Of a DNA stretch of 64,000 bases, positions 51,014 to 60,996 are shown piece by piece. Source of the stretch: Calothrix sp. NIES-3974 (GTDB lineage: Bacteria > Cyanobacteriota > Cyanobacteriia > Cyanobacteriales > Nostocaceae). Position 1 is the stretch's first letter. Each line of letters starts with the position of its first letter. Location: contig NZ_AP018254.1 in assembly GCF_002368395.1 (NCBI RefSeq), positions 2,728,001-2,792,000 of the forward strand, written 5' to 3'. The translations under genes and the position numbers were made by a program. The notes beneath the pieces were generated by a model. It was not told the DNA's origin, did no database searches, and saw only the letters and a list, made by a program, of their open reading frames with translations.

Positions 51014-51190
51014 ACCTTGGAGATTACCAAAGATAGTCTCGATAGGCGTTTTCTACCAGGAAACTGGTCCTCGAATGCTACTACGTCTATTTTATAACAG
51101 GATTTTGGAGATGGAGAGTCTCGCACTCGACTAAAACATTTGTAATTCGTAATTCGTAATTCGTAAGGTTATCTGAAATTATGGAAACTG

Positions 51191-51400
51191 ATGGTTGCAG
51201 GTAAAACCCAAACAGAGCAAGCTTCTGCGTTAGGGGTCAGTCAAGGGGAAGTTTCTAAGCGTTGGAAGGAATTAGTCAGACGTGTAGCGAGGGAAGTAGG
51301 ATTGCTGGAACCGATTAAACGCAAACAAAAAAAGTCAGCACTGTCTTCGCTTACTTTGAGGACTAAACTACGAACCGAGAATAATATGCTAGTTAAGTGA
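51191..51400 (+). pseudogene. Possible remnant with a helix-turn-helix
   Basis: A 69-codon frame. Residues 5-40, TQTEQASALGVSQGEVSKRWKELVRRVARE, look like a helix-turn-helix of sigma-region-4 or transposase type, and in-frame codons before the ATG (WKL) continue the helix. The tail (KRKQKKSALSSLTLRTK) is basic and not family-like. It overlaps the next frame by 4 bp. I cannot tell a true small regulator from a truncated gene. Preceded by TAATTCG direct repeats at 51140-51165. Confidence 0.4.
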
Positions 51401-51555
51401 TTCCTGAGTTTATTATTTATCGGCATAGGATAATTGATTTGTTTTTTAACAGCAACTTAGATATTCTTTTCAAGCAAATAGGACAAAGTACTAGGGGTAA
51501 TCATTCTCTAATCCTGTATCCTGTATCCTGTATTCTTTTGCATTCGCAGATTGCT

Positions 51556-52872
51556 ATGTCGATCCATCCCTATCCCCTATCCCTGATTTTCCTGTTTTTA
51601 CTATGTAGTTGTACCCCAAACACATCCGAATCAAACCAAACCTCATCCACAGCAGTAATTCGCGCAACTCCTACACCCACACCCACCCCGGAACTCCTGA
51701 CTGTTCCCCCCACCGAACCCAATCCTCCCATTAACCCTCAAGTTGCAGCCTATATCAAATCCCTACAACCAGCACCAGCTAAATCCCAAGGGGTATGGAT
51801 GCAAACAAAGGATAAATTACTAGCCAATCACCAAGGTACAACCCCTTTACCAGCTGCATCCATCACCAAAGTAGCCACCACCCTAGTTGCGCTGAAAACC
51901 TTTGGACCCGACCACCGCTTCCTCACTCAGATAGGTACAACAGGAACAATTCGGGAAGGAGTGATTGAGGGAGACTTGATTATTCAGGGAGGAGAAGACC
52001 CCTTTTTTGTCTGGGAAGAAGCGATTAAGCTGGGAAATACTCTGAACCAAATGGGTATAAAACGTGTTCGGGGTGATTTAATTATCACTGGTAAATTTTA
52101 CATGAACTACAATACTGCCCCAGTCACCGTCGGTAATCTCCTCAAACAAGCCTTGAATAGTCAAACTTGGACATCCGTAATTACCCGTCAGTATCAAACA
52201 TTGCCTCCCCAAACACCTAAACCCCAAGTATTGATTGAGGGTCAAGTCAAAACCCAAACCACAGCACCAGCAAATATGCGGATACTAGTTCGCCATTCCT
52301 CCTATCCCCTGGCGGAATTGTTGAAAAAAATGAATAATTTTAGCAATAATCCGATGGCAGAAATGATTGCCAATAGTGTCGGTGGAGCTAAAACTGTCGC
52401 CCAACGGGCTGCGGAAATTGCTCAAGTGCCTAGTCAAGAAATTTACTTGATTAACGGTTCCGGTTTAACCTACGAAAATAAAATTTCCCCTAGAGCCGCG
52501 ATCGCCATGTTTCGAGCGGTAGAATTATACCTGCGGTCACATAATCTCACGGTTGCAGATGTATTTACTATTACTAGTGTCGATGAGGGAGTGTTATCAC
52601 CACGTCAAATACCTCCCTTAGCGGTTGTGAAATCAGGTAGTTTAGGTACAGTGAGTGCCCTAGTGGGTGGATTGCCAACCCAAAATCAAGGGATTATTTG
52701 GTTCGCTTTGATGAATGGACAGGGAGATTTAAACAATTTCCGTAAACAGCAAGATACCTTTTTAAATCAGATTATTAAGCAATCGGGTCAAGTCTCCAAC
52801 CCACCCCAGGAGTTAGCACCCACAGGGGAAAGATTCGGAAAGAGTTCCCAAATTGAAATTGTGAAAAACTGA
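51556..52872 (+). CDS. dacB: D-alanyl-D-alanine carboxypeptidase, PBP4/DacB type
   Basis: A PBP4-family (S13) carboxypeptidase/endopeptidase with the three penicillin-binding motifs: SxxK in PAASITKVATTLVAL, SxN in SNNPMAEMIANSVGG, and KSG in VVKSGSLGTVSAL. The N-terminus from ATG 51556 (MSIHPYPLSLIFLFLLCSC) is a lipoprotein-type signal with a cysteine after LCS, so membrane anchoring is likely. The open frame reaches back to 51397, but those 53 codons read through GATACAG heptamer DNA. It trims or cleaves peptidoglycan peptides in the periplasm. Length 438 from the chosen start. Confidence 0.92.
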   Translation: MSIHPYPLSLIFLFLLCSCTPNTSESNQTSSTAVIRATPTPTPTPELLTVPPTEPNPPINPQVAAYIKSLQPAPAKSQGVWMQTKDKLLANHQGTTPLPAASITKVATTLVALKTFGPDHRFLTQIGTTGTIREGVIEGDLIIQGGEDPFFVWEEAIKLGNTLNQMGIKRVRGDLIITGKFYMNYNTAPVTVGNLLKQALNSQTWTSVITRQYQTLPPQTPKPQVLIEGQVKTQTTAPANMRILVRHSSYPLAELLKKMNNFSNNPMAEMIANSVGGAKTVAQRAAEIAQVPSQEIYLINGSGLTYENKISPRAAIAMFRAVELYLRSHNLTVADVFTITSVDEGVLSPRQIPPLAVVKSGSLGTVSALVGGLPTQNQGIIWFALMNGQGDLNNFRKQQDTFLNQIIKQSGQVSNPPQELAPTGERFGKSSQIEIVKN

Positions 52873-53130
52873 AGTTTTTCTGTAGGTCGTCACAAATAAA
52901 TCGAATTATGTAACGGATTGTAAATAATATTCACATCACTGCGTTACACTCGCAAAAAATGTTGGCAACACATACCCAATATGAGACGTAGCAACGCTAC
53001 GTCTCTACAAGATTCATCTGACTAATTACAAATAATTACGTAGATGCGTAGCGGCTTGCCGCAGGCTATTACAAGTTACGTAGCTTGCTTCCCGCGTAGC
53101 GGGTATTACGAATTACGAATTATAAATTCC
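52873..53130. other. Intergenic region with palindrome and dispersed repeats
   Basis: Holds the palindrome GAGACGTAGCAACGCTACGTCTC (52983-53005) and, at 53040-53110, GATGCGTAGCGGCTTGCCGC and GCTTCCCGCGTAGCGGG small-repeat sequences, then AATTACGAATTACG tandem units. Convergent gene ends; no terminator with a T-run found. Confidence 0.75.
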
Positions 53131-56100
53131 TCAAAATCTGCGTTCAAACTCCAACACAGCCCGATTATCATCAAAGAAATTAGTGGCTCCCCGTAGACGA
53201 AATTCCTGATTAATCCGATAATTAATCCCAAGTTGTAACGGATCGCTGGCGGTTAAAATTTTCAAAGCAGAGATAGAAAACCTGGGACTAATATCCACCC
53301 CTGCTTCAGCAGCAAGTTCCAAAGAAGATGCATTACGTCCGGCTTCCGGGTCTTGGGATAACAGGGTGGGAAAAATCCGCAACTCACTCAACCCAAAGGC
53401 TGTGCCAATTTGACTAAAGGCGGTTTGAAAATTATTAAACACAGCCGAACCGGCAATATTAATTAACCCCAGGGTGCTGTCTGCCCTTCCTTGGGAGTCA
53501 ACAAATCCCCCACCCAGTAGGGCAATAATTTCGTTTTCAGTCCGACTTGGTGTACTACGTAATTCCAAATTTTCATTTAATTGACTCGCAAGACCGGTAA
53601 TATTTGCTTCCACCCGCACGCTTTCGAGTCTGCTAATCCCCCCATTCCCTAAACGGTTAATGTCGGAACTGGGTCGAATGTCGAATACTTTGGCAAATAG
53701 GCGAATATCCAACTCCGGGTCCCGTGGTTGGCTTGGGCGAAATGTGGCAGTATGTCTATAACCACGGGCTAGGTTAAATTGGGTGGTAAATAAATTTACT
53801 CCCCCACCCCGCAGACGAATTTCCCCCTCCGGTATGGGGTCAAGGAAGGAACCGTTGAGTTTTAGAGTACCAGTGGCGGTAAAGTTGAGGATGGGGGGAC
53901 GGGTAACTCGGAGGTTGTTGCCTAAAGTGATAAATAAATTGCGGAAACGGGTGGGGTTTTCCTGGGGGGGGAAGGTGTCTGTTTCCTCCCCTAGGGTTTG
54001 GAGATTTTTGGCAAGGGATGGGGTATCGTTGGAGTTGGGTTCTGGGAGTAATACCTGACCGTTACTCAGTTGGATGTCTCCCCCCAAAATTGGGTCGAGG
54101 GCACTACCTGTAATCATTAAGTTGCCGTTCACACCACCAAGGTATAGTCCCTTGAGGTTGAGAAGCACCCGCTCCAGGTTCACCAATAAAGGATTTTCCA
54201 ACTGTTGTCCATCCTCCCCAGTGGTAATGGGTATTTCCCCATTAGCCACAATCCGTCCCTGATTAAAGTTACCACTGAGGTTATCGACTATTATTCGGTC
54301 AAAATCAAACCTCACCCCTCCGGTCACGTCGGTAATCTCACCCGGTAAAGCCTGGGCAGAAAAATTCGCTTTCGTCAAACTGGCAACCCCCTCCACCGTC
54401 GGCTGATCTAGGGTTCCCCCAACCTGGACATCTATTCTCCCCGTCCCGGAATTGTAGGCAACTTGATTACTCAAGAGGTTAATTACCGCCAATCCTTCGT
54501 TTTCCACCTGAATTTTCAGGTCAATATTCTCCCGTACCGGACTTACTAGGGCAAAGGGTAAACGGTAGGGTATACTTCCCTCAATGGTGACGGGGGTGGT
54601 GTTGGCAACGTCAATTTGGCTACCAAAACTGAGTAAGCCATTGGCATAGTTAAATCCAGCACTGGCGGCATTTATCCCCTTTTGGTTCAAAGTACCCTCA
54701 CTGACGCTAATTTCCCCCGTGGCTTGGGGGTTGAAAATATTCCCCGATATGGCCGCACTGCCATTTAAATTACCTGTCAATCCCACAGGTAGGCGCACCA
54801 AGTTATTCAGAATTTGTAAGGGAAAATTCTGAATCTGCAATCGACCAATTTGTTCGCTGGTTCCCAAAGTCCCACTAAAGGCAATTAGTCGCTCCCCCGA
54901 TGCAATCCGCAAGGGACGCAAGGTCAAAAGATTATCGGCAAATTGACCGGCAATAATCACTTTTTCGGCTTGGAAATAGCGATTTGGTTCATCACTGCGT
55001 CCCCAGGTAAAATTATTACCCAAAAATTCAAACTGAACATTAGGGGCTTGGGGATTGGTTGTATCTAGGGTAATTTCTGAGTTAAACCGTCCTTTGAGGT
55101 CAGCGAGGTCGGGAATCGGGGAAGCTGCAAGACGGGCTTGTTGTTGTTGCTCTAGTAGAGCCAGAATTTCCGAATAACGCTGAAGTTGTTGCAATAGGGG
55201 ACGGTTGGCAACTTTCTGTGGCATTACATCCAAATCGGCTGCACTACCGTAGGTGGGAGGATTGAAACCACGGCTGAGGTCGTTGAGGTGAAAAATTTGT
55301 AGGGTGGTGAGGATATCTTGGATATCACCATTGTTGGCAGTCACCTGACCTTGGATACGGGGAATTCCATTAGTTGGTTCCATGTTACCGACAAACCCGT
55401 AGGTACTAGTACCCCTTTGGAAGGCGCTCTCCAAAAGGGAAAGTTTACCTTGAGCGTAGCGAAAATTAGCCGTCATGCGATCGCCTTGAATGCGTCCAAC
55501 TTGGGGTTGGTGAATGGCAATATTTCCGGTTGTCGCCAGGGTTTGGGGTACAATTTGCAACTCACCACTCAAGTTACCCCCAACCAAACCATTGCCGATC
55601 CAAGGATTCCCAGGTATGGTCAAATTCAAAGCACCCAAGGGAAAGTTTTCCACCTGGGTCTGCAATACCCCCCCTTGCATCCGACCCACCATCCCAGCTT
55701 CTTGCAGGCGAATGGCAAAGGATTGGGGATTGTTATTACCATCCAAGTTCAGGGCAATGCGGTCTTTTTTACCACCGATATCTAACTGTAAACCCTGACC
55801 TGCTGTTGAGCGCAAATTTCCGGTTAATAAGGGTTCAAAGGCAAATTCCCCCACTCGGAAATTGCGTGTGGTTACATTCCCAATTAAATTGGGTACGGGT
55901 AATTTACCACTCACCTGACCACGAAAATCCGCCATTCCCCCTAAAGCCATTGGCACAGGTAACTGCACAGGTAAATTTTGCAAGGGATAATTACGCACAT
56001 CCACATCCAAATTAATCTGAGTAATTTCCGGTATACCAGTCCCCTTGGCATTAGCAAAAATATACCCCTGGGCAGCAAAATCTCGACCAACAGCCCGCTC

Positions 56101-58827
56101 CACAATCAACTTTTCCCCATTCCACCCCACATTGGCTTGAATTGGTCGATTCAACCCCGCCAACCCCTGGGATAAACCAACTTGACCCACAGCCTTGACA
56201 TTAGCCAAATTCAACTGGTCTACATGTCCCACAACTTGCAGATTTGCTGCCATTTGCCCAGTTAACTGGGAATTTAGCTGGTTTAATTGCACATTACGAG
56301 CATTTAGGACAGCTTGATAGGCTCCATTGGCCAGTCGAAAATTGGTTGCCCTCACCCTTCCCCCCGCCACATTTAAGCGTCCTTCACCGACTACTAAGGT
56401 CTGGGCCAAATCCAAATTAGTGGCATCCCCAGCCACGCGAAACTCCCCATCCAACCCACCTGTGATAGTCGGGGCAACTGGTATAAACTGTTGCCAAGGT
56501 AAATTATTCGCTGTCGCATCCAGACTGTAGCGACCATTAGCCAGGACAAAATTATTAGCTGTAATTGTCCCCCCACCCCAACTAATCCGAGCCTGTCCTT
56601 GAGCTTGAATATTGGCAATCTGCAACGAATCCACCACCCCAAGCACACGCACCGCACCAGTCAATCGACCCCGAAACTGCTGGGGTACGGGTGCTAATGC
56701 TTTTAAACTATTATTCTGGAAATTCACCGTGGCTTGGTAACGACCATCCTTGATGAGCAAATCATCCACCCGAATCGAACCACCACCCACAGGTAAACCC
56801 AGATTTCCCCTAGCTACCACAGTTTGTAAACGACCATTATCCCTAGGTACAGTCACGGATAACTCCCCACTTAGGGGATTGGCTAACACCTGGTGGGATT
56901 GTTGCAACACGCTCCCCAATCGTACCCCTTGGATATTCAACCGAGCTACCATTCCAGATGGTGTAAACTGGATTGCCGGAATTTGGATAGTTCCCCCCCC
57001 CAAATTGATTCCTCCCCCTTGACCAGTAATCTGGTGAATCAGAAAGGGTGTACTAGTTCCCATGACGCTAAACTGACCGTTGAGGGTGGATTGACGTAGG
57101 TGTTCCAGATTGATATTGTCCAGGTTTTCCGGATTCAAGAACGGTAAAATCCCGACTCGACTGGTATTCGCAACCAATTGCCAACGGTCATTTTGCCAAC
57201 TACCATTCACCCGAACTTGACCACCAGCGACACTGGCCACAATATTGCGCAAATCGATATGGCGATTGGGATTGATAATAGTTTCCCCCCTCACCGGATA
57301 GGTAGCCGACGGTGCTTCCCAATTCACCCTAGTAGTCACCAAATTGGGTTTTCCAGTTAAACCAATAGTTCCTTGAACCGTACCAATTCGTAAACCAACT
57401 GGCACATCATATAGGCGAGCGATCGCATCTCCGGGTATATTACTCGCAACCAAGTTAAATCCGATTTGGGGATTATTGACTAATTGAATCTCACCACTAC
57501 CAGTAATTTTTCCCCCCACCATCGGTGTTGCTTGAATTTGCCTAAACTTCACCAATCCCGTCGCGGGACTAAAATTAAACTCGGTTTGGGCAGTTTTCAC
57601 GGACAAGCGATCCACAAGTGCGACCTTGACCGTATTCACATTTCCCCGCAATACCGGATTATCCAGTTCTCCATCTAGCTGCAAATTTGCTTGCAAATTT
57701 CCCACCACAGCTACAGGTAATTTCAAATTCAAGGTTTTCTGGACATTGGCTGCACTTACCACATCCGTCCGTCCCCGCAAGCGAAAACCCGTTTGTCGGT
57801 CAATGACTCCACTTGCTGTAAACCCGGTTTGACCGTAGATAGAGCGGACATTTTCTAAAATTACCGCCGTTTGATCAAACTTGAGATTACCCTGACCACG
57901 AGTAAAGGGGAGAGGAACACGGGGAATATTCACCTGTAAATCCTGAACCCGAACATTACCAAATAACAACGGTGCAGCACCTGGTTCATATTCCACCCGT
58001 AAATTCCCCCAAGCTCGACCCTGGGGTAACTTGAAAGGTAAAGGAATTAAATTCGATACATCCTGGGCAGAAATATTTTCTCCTTGAATTTGCAGTTGAG
58101 AAGCCAGGTTTCTGGGAACAATTTCCCCCTGCACCGCCAATCTTTCCCCATTCACAGGTTTCGCTGTCACATCCAATTGCAACCGTTGATTATTATCAAC
58201 TAAGCGGACATGACCATTGACATCTAAAAAACTGATACTTTGTCCAGTTGCAGCGCTCTTTAAGGGAGATTTATTTTTCAGAATGGCTTGGTTTCCCTGG
58301 GGAGAAGGCAATAAAGTTAATTTACCATTGCGAAACCACAACCGATGTAAATCTGTTCTCAAAGCAGCACCCTTACCAGGAGGACTAATCTTTGTTGTTA
58401 ACCAGCGTCCATTGGTGTCTTGCTGAAGATACAGGGAAGGATTAACCAAGGTGACATCCAACAGCAAACGACGATTCCACAGCAACCCCCATAAATCAAA
58501 ACCTACCTCCACCGACTCCACCTGAGCAAAATCTGGATCGGTAGCAGTTGCGGGAATTCGGGATGTATCAAACTTAACCCCTTGCAAGAAAAACCCCTTC
58601 ACTCGTCCTAATTCCACGGGACGATTGAGGCTATTGGTTAAACCTTCTGCTGCTAAAGGAGCCAAATCTTCGTGAATAAACCGATTTAACCGCCAAACTC
58701 CCCAACCTAACCCAACTAACAACAAACCAGCAAAACCAACACCCACACGACACAATATCAGTAACCACAGCCGATTCTTGGTGACCGTTGTTGGAGAACG
58801 ATGTTCGGAATTAGGAGAATTAGTCAT
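53131..58827 (-). CDS. tamB: TamB/AsmA-like outer-membrane assembly protein (DUF490)
   Basis: An 1898-residue TamB-type protein. An N-terminal membrane helix (LWLLILCRVGVGFAGLLLVGLGWGVW, about 18-43) anchors it; the long beta-rich middle of repeating GxxxLQ.. strands forms an extended lipid-conducting groove in TamB proteins; and the C-terminal DUF490 region (NTLQFN-like RFRNLFITLGNNLRV; TSTPSRTENEIIALLGG; FSISALKILTASDPLQLGINYRINQEF) ends in an Omp-like tail, RAVLEFERRF. In cyanobacteria and chloroplasts (TIC236 homologue) it supports outer-membrane protein or lipid transport. Size fits the family. The ATG 58827 has an adequate upstream leader. Confidence 0.93.
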   Translation of the reverse strand: MTNSPNSEHRSPTTVTKNRLWLLILCRVGVGFAGLLLVGLGWGVWRLNRFIHEDLAPLAAEGLTNSLNRPVELGRVKGFFLQGVKFDTSRIPATATDPDFAQVESVEVGFDLWGLLWNRRLLLDVTLVNPSLYLQQDTNGRWLTTKISPPGKGAALRTDLHRLWFRNGKLTLLPSPQGNQAILKNKSPLKSAATGQSISFLDVNGHVRLVDNNQRLQLDVTAKPVNGERLAVQGEIVPRNLASQLQIQGENISAQDVSNLIPLPFKLPQGRAWGNLRVEYEPGAAPLLFGNVRVQDLQVNIPRVPLPFTRGQGNLKFDQTAVILENVRSIYGQTGFTASGVIDRQTGFRLRGRTDVVSAANVQKTLNLKLPVAVVGNLQANLQLDGELDNPVLRGNVNTVKVALVDRLSVKTAQTEFNFSPATGLVKFRQIQATPMVGGKITGSGEIQLVNNPQIGFNLVASNIPGDAIARLYDVPVGLRIGTVQGTIGLTGKPNLVTTRVNWEAPSATYPVRGETIINPNRHIDLRNIVASVAGGQVRVNGSWQNDRWQLVANTSRVGILPFLNPENLDNINLEHLRQSTLNGQFSVMGTSTPFLIHQITGQGGGINLGGGTIQIPAIQFTPSGMVARLNIQGVRLGSVLQQSHQVLANPLSGELSVTVPRDNGRLQTVVARGNLGLPVGGGSIRVDDLLIKDGRYQATVNFQNNSLKALAPVPQQFRGRLTGAVRVLGVVDSLQIANIQAQGQARISWGGGTITANNFVLANGRYSLDATANNLPWQQFIPVAPTITGGLDGEFRVAGDATNLDLAQTLVVGEGRLNVAGGRVRATNFRLANGAYQAVLNARNVQLNQLNSQLTGQMAANLQVVGHVDQLNLANVKAVGQVGLSQGLAGLNRPIQANVGWNGEKLIVERAVGRDFAAQGYIFANAKGTGIPEITQINLDVDVRNYPLQNLPVQLPVPMALGGMADFRGQVSGKLPVPNLIGNVTTRNFRVGEFAFEPLLTGNLRSTAGQGLQLDIGGKKDRIALNLDGNNNPQSFAIRLQEAGMVGRMQGGVLQTQVENFPLGALNLTIPGNPWIGNGLVGGNLSGELQIVPQTLATTGNIAIHQPQVGRIQGDRMTANFRYAQGKLSLLESAFQRGTSTYGFVGNMEPTNGIPRIQGQVTANNGDIQDILTTLQIFHLNDLSRGFNPPTYGSAADLDVMPQKVANRPLLQQLQRYSEILALLEQQQQARLAASPIPDLADLKGRFNSEITLDTTNPQAPNVQFEFLGNNFTWGRSDEPNRYFQAEKVIIAGQFADNLLTLRPLRIASGERLIAFSGTLGTSEQIGRLQIQNFPLQILNNLVRLPVGLTGNLNGSAAISGNIFNPQATGEISVSEGTLNQKGINAASAGFNYANGLLSFGSQIDVANTTPVTIEGSIPYRLPFALVSPVRENIDLKIQVENEGLAVINLLSNQVAYNSGTGRIDVQVGGTLDQPTVEGVASLTKANFSAQALPGEITDVTGGVRFDFDRIIVDNLSGNFNQGRIVANGEIPITTGEDGQQLENPLLVNLERVLLNLKGLYLGGVNGNLMITGSALDPILGGDIQLSNGQVLLPEPNSNDTPSLAKNLQTLGEETDTFPPQENPTRFRNLFITLGNNLRVTRPPILNFTATGTLKLNGSFLDPIPEGEIRLRGGGVNLFTTQFNLARGYRHTATFRPSQPRDPELDIRLFAKVFDIRPSSDINRLGNGGISRLESVRVEANITGLASQLNENLELRSTPSRTENEIIALLGGGFVDSQGRADSTLGLINIAGSAVFNNFQTAFSQIGTAFGLSELRIFPTLLSQDPEAGRNASSLELAAEAGVDISPRFSISALKILTASDPLQLGINYRINQEFRLRGATNFFDDNRAVLEFERRF

Positions 58828-59781
58828 GGTGTTTCACAATCTTGAAGACACAGAGGGACACACTCTTACACAGGGTAAACCCAACTGGCACAATATTAGC
58901 TGTGCCACTTCCAGGATACAAACCTATTTATAACTTTGGGTTGAATATTTTTGACAAATTTAATCCCAAATCTAGCATCTGCGTTCCTCAATAATCCCTA
59001 AACCCCCATTCAACCCCTAGTATTTAGGGAGACAACCCGACGGATCGCCTACATAATTTATCTAATTTGTCTTTGTCAATTTTGATAATTTTATTTATTT
59101 ATGCAAGTTTAGTCGAATACCTTCAGGAAAATAATTCTAAAATACGAGACCGTGGTATATTACATGCATTTCTCACGAGGGAGTGATAAGCCTTGAGTTG
59201 TGGGTTGATTTTCTTGCCACTCCCTACTCCCATCACGGACTACTCACTGAATGTTTGAGGAGTTTGTGAGAAATCCGGGATTATACCAATTTGAGATTTC
59301 CTGGCTTAGTTGCGCCAAGAGTGTTTCGGTAAAGTGGGAACCAAATTCACTCAAATTTTGATACATTTTCTGACCCTGCTTCCGAAAGCTCTCCGTCAGG
59401 TATCAACTCCAAAATAAAACGGTATTAGCGTGAATAGTGGAATCAGATATTGTCACCATCCAATAGGATTTTGGTTTGTGAATTTGCAAACATATTCATT
59501 TTCATTTTTCAAATTATTAGTTAAATATCTTCATCTTCATATTAAATATCTTCATAGAAGATACTACTTCTTCGATTGAGTAGATATTATCGCGAGATAT
59601 ATTTTGTGGAATTTTGACATCTATCCTCAGTCAGAATACAGGATAATATCCAGCGACGATAATTAATAATAGGTATGGATTAAATCGATAAACAGGAAAA
59701 ATCTGAGTTAGAAGCGATCGCTGGTGATATGGAGATGATGGGTAGCTGGGATTAAGTATTCATAGGGGTTAGGTTGTTGAG
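58828..59781. other. Long divergent intergenic region with a MITE-like element
   Basis: About 950 bp between divergent tamB and the AI-2E-type gene. It contains a degenerate REP-like palindrome near 59029-59053 (GAGACAACCCGACGGATCGCC) and the complete ATTTCTCAC-family element at 59166-59280. HIP1 at about 59716. No small gene called. Confidence 0.6.
59166..59280. repeat. MITE-like element, inverted complete copy
   Basis: Starts GCATTTCTCACGAGGGAG and ends TTTGTGAGAAATCCGGG. It carries the inner block CAAGGCTTAC-type reversed (TAAGCCTTGAG), so it is the inverse of the 18281 copy. Contains ACTCCCTACTCCC. Confidence 0.75.
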
Positions 59782-60858
59782 ATGAAATTTGGTCAATGGG
59801 TTGGTCTTTTTGTTTTGGTCGCTTCTGGATATGTACTGTGGCAAATTCGTCAGTTGATACTGCTATTTTTTACTGCGGTAGTTTTGGCTACTGCTTTGAA
59901 CCAGTTAGTACGTCAGTTCAAAAAAATCAAAATCGTGCGTGCGGGTGCGATTATTCTGAGTTTTCTCGTTTTGCTAACATTTTTAACTGTATTTTTGTGG
60001 CTGATTGTTCCCCCTTTTAACCAACAACTGCAAGAGCTTTTATTACTATTTCCTGTTGGAATTTCCCGATTACAAGAATTCATCAATTATCTGGAAAATT
60101 TTCTGGGTCAAAACTATCTTGAATTACCCAATATTAATCGTTTGTTTCAACAAATACAACCTTTCGCAACACAGTTTATTACCAGTACTTGGGAAATCAT
60201 TACCACTTCGATTAACGTCCTCCTCCAAGCTTTATTCGTGATAATTTTGATGTTGATGTTGTTGGCAAATCCTCCCATGTATCGAGATGGATTTGTGCGA
60301 TTTTTTCCTGCTTTTTATCGTCGTCGAGTGCGGGAAATTTTAGCTGATTGTGCGACGGGATTAGAAAGTTGGACTGTCGGTGCTTTAATCGAAATGGTTT
60401 TTATTGCGACTTTAACGGGAATCGGATTATTTATCTTGCAAGTACCTTTAGCGTTAGCCCATGCAGTTTTAGCTGGTATATTAAATTTTATCCCCAATGT
60501 GGGGCCAACTTTAAGTGTAATATTTCCGATAATGGTGGCTTTAGTGGATGCACCTTGGAAAGCAATTCCCGTACTGATTTTATATGTAGTCATTCAAAAT
60601 ATTGAAAGTTACTGGTTAACACCGACTGTGATGGCGAAACAGGTGTCCCTTTTACCTGCTGTGACGTTAACATCTCAAATTATGTTTACAACTTTTTTTG
60701 GCGCTCTTGGTTTATTCATGGCGATACCACTTACGGTAGTTGCCAAAACTTGCCTAGAAGAGGTTTTATTTAAAGATGTTTTAGACCAATGGCATCATGT
60801 CAAAGAGAGTCAAATGCAGAACAAGAATTATCACGAAATTACGCAAAAGGCACAATAG
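59782..60858 (+). CDS. AI-2E family (PerM/YdiK-like) transporter
   Basis: A 358-residue membrane protein of the AI-2E-transporter superfamily: several long hydrophobic segments (FVLVASGYVLWQIRQLILLFFTAVVLATAL; IILSFLVLLTFLTVFLWLIVPPF), a helical loop, TTSINVLLQALFVIILMLMLLANP and the conserved LAHAVLAGILNFIPNVGPTLSVIFPIMVAL, then ESYWLTPTVMAKQVSLLPAVTL. Members move small molecules or Na+; substrate here is unknown. ATG 59782. It is followed after 138 bp by the P-type ATPase on the same strand, possibly co-expressed. Confidence 0.9.
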   Translation: MKFGQWVGLFVLVASGYVLWQIRQLILLFFTAVVLATALNQLVRQFKKIKIVRAGAIILSFLVLLTFLTVFLWLIVPPFNQQLQELLLLFPVGISRLQEFINYLENFLGQNYLELPNINRLFQQIQPFATQFITSTWEIITTSINVLLQALFVIILMLMLLANPPMYRDGFVRFFPAFYRRRVREILADCATGLESWTVGALIEMVFIATLTGIGLFILQVPLALAHAVLAGILNFIPNVGPTLSVIFPIMVALVDAPWKAIPVLILYVVIQNIESYWLTPTVMAKQVSLLPAVTLTSQIMFTTFFGALGLFMAIPLTVVAKTCLEEVLFKDVLDQWHHVKESQMQNKNYHEITQKAQ

Positions 60859-60996
60859 CACTCATCAATTTTTCAATCACATCTTGCGTCAGTTAGATAA
60901 GATACAGAAGTTCCAATAATTCCTAATTTTTCATGATTATCCCATAACTAAAGTTAGAGACTGAAAACAATTTAGATAATACTACAGGTAAAGAAG

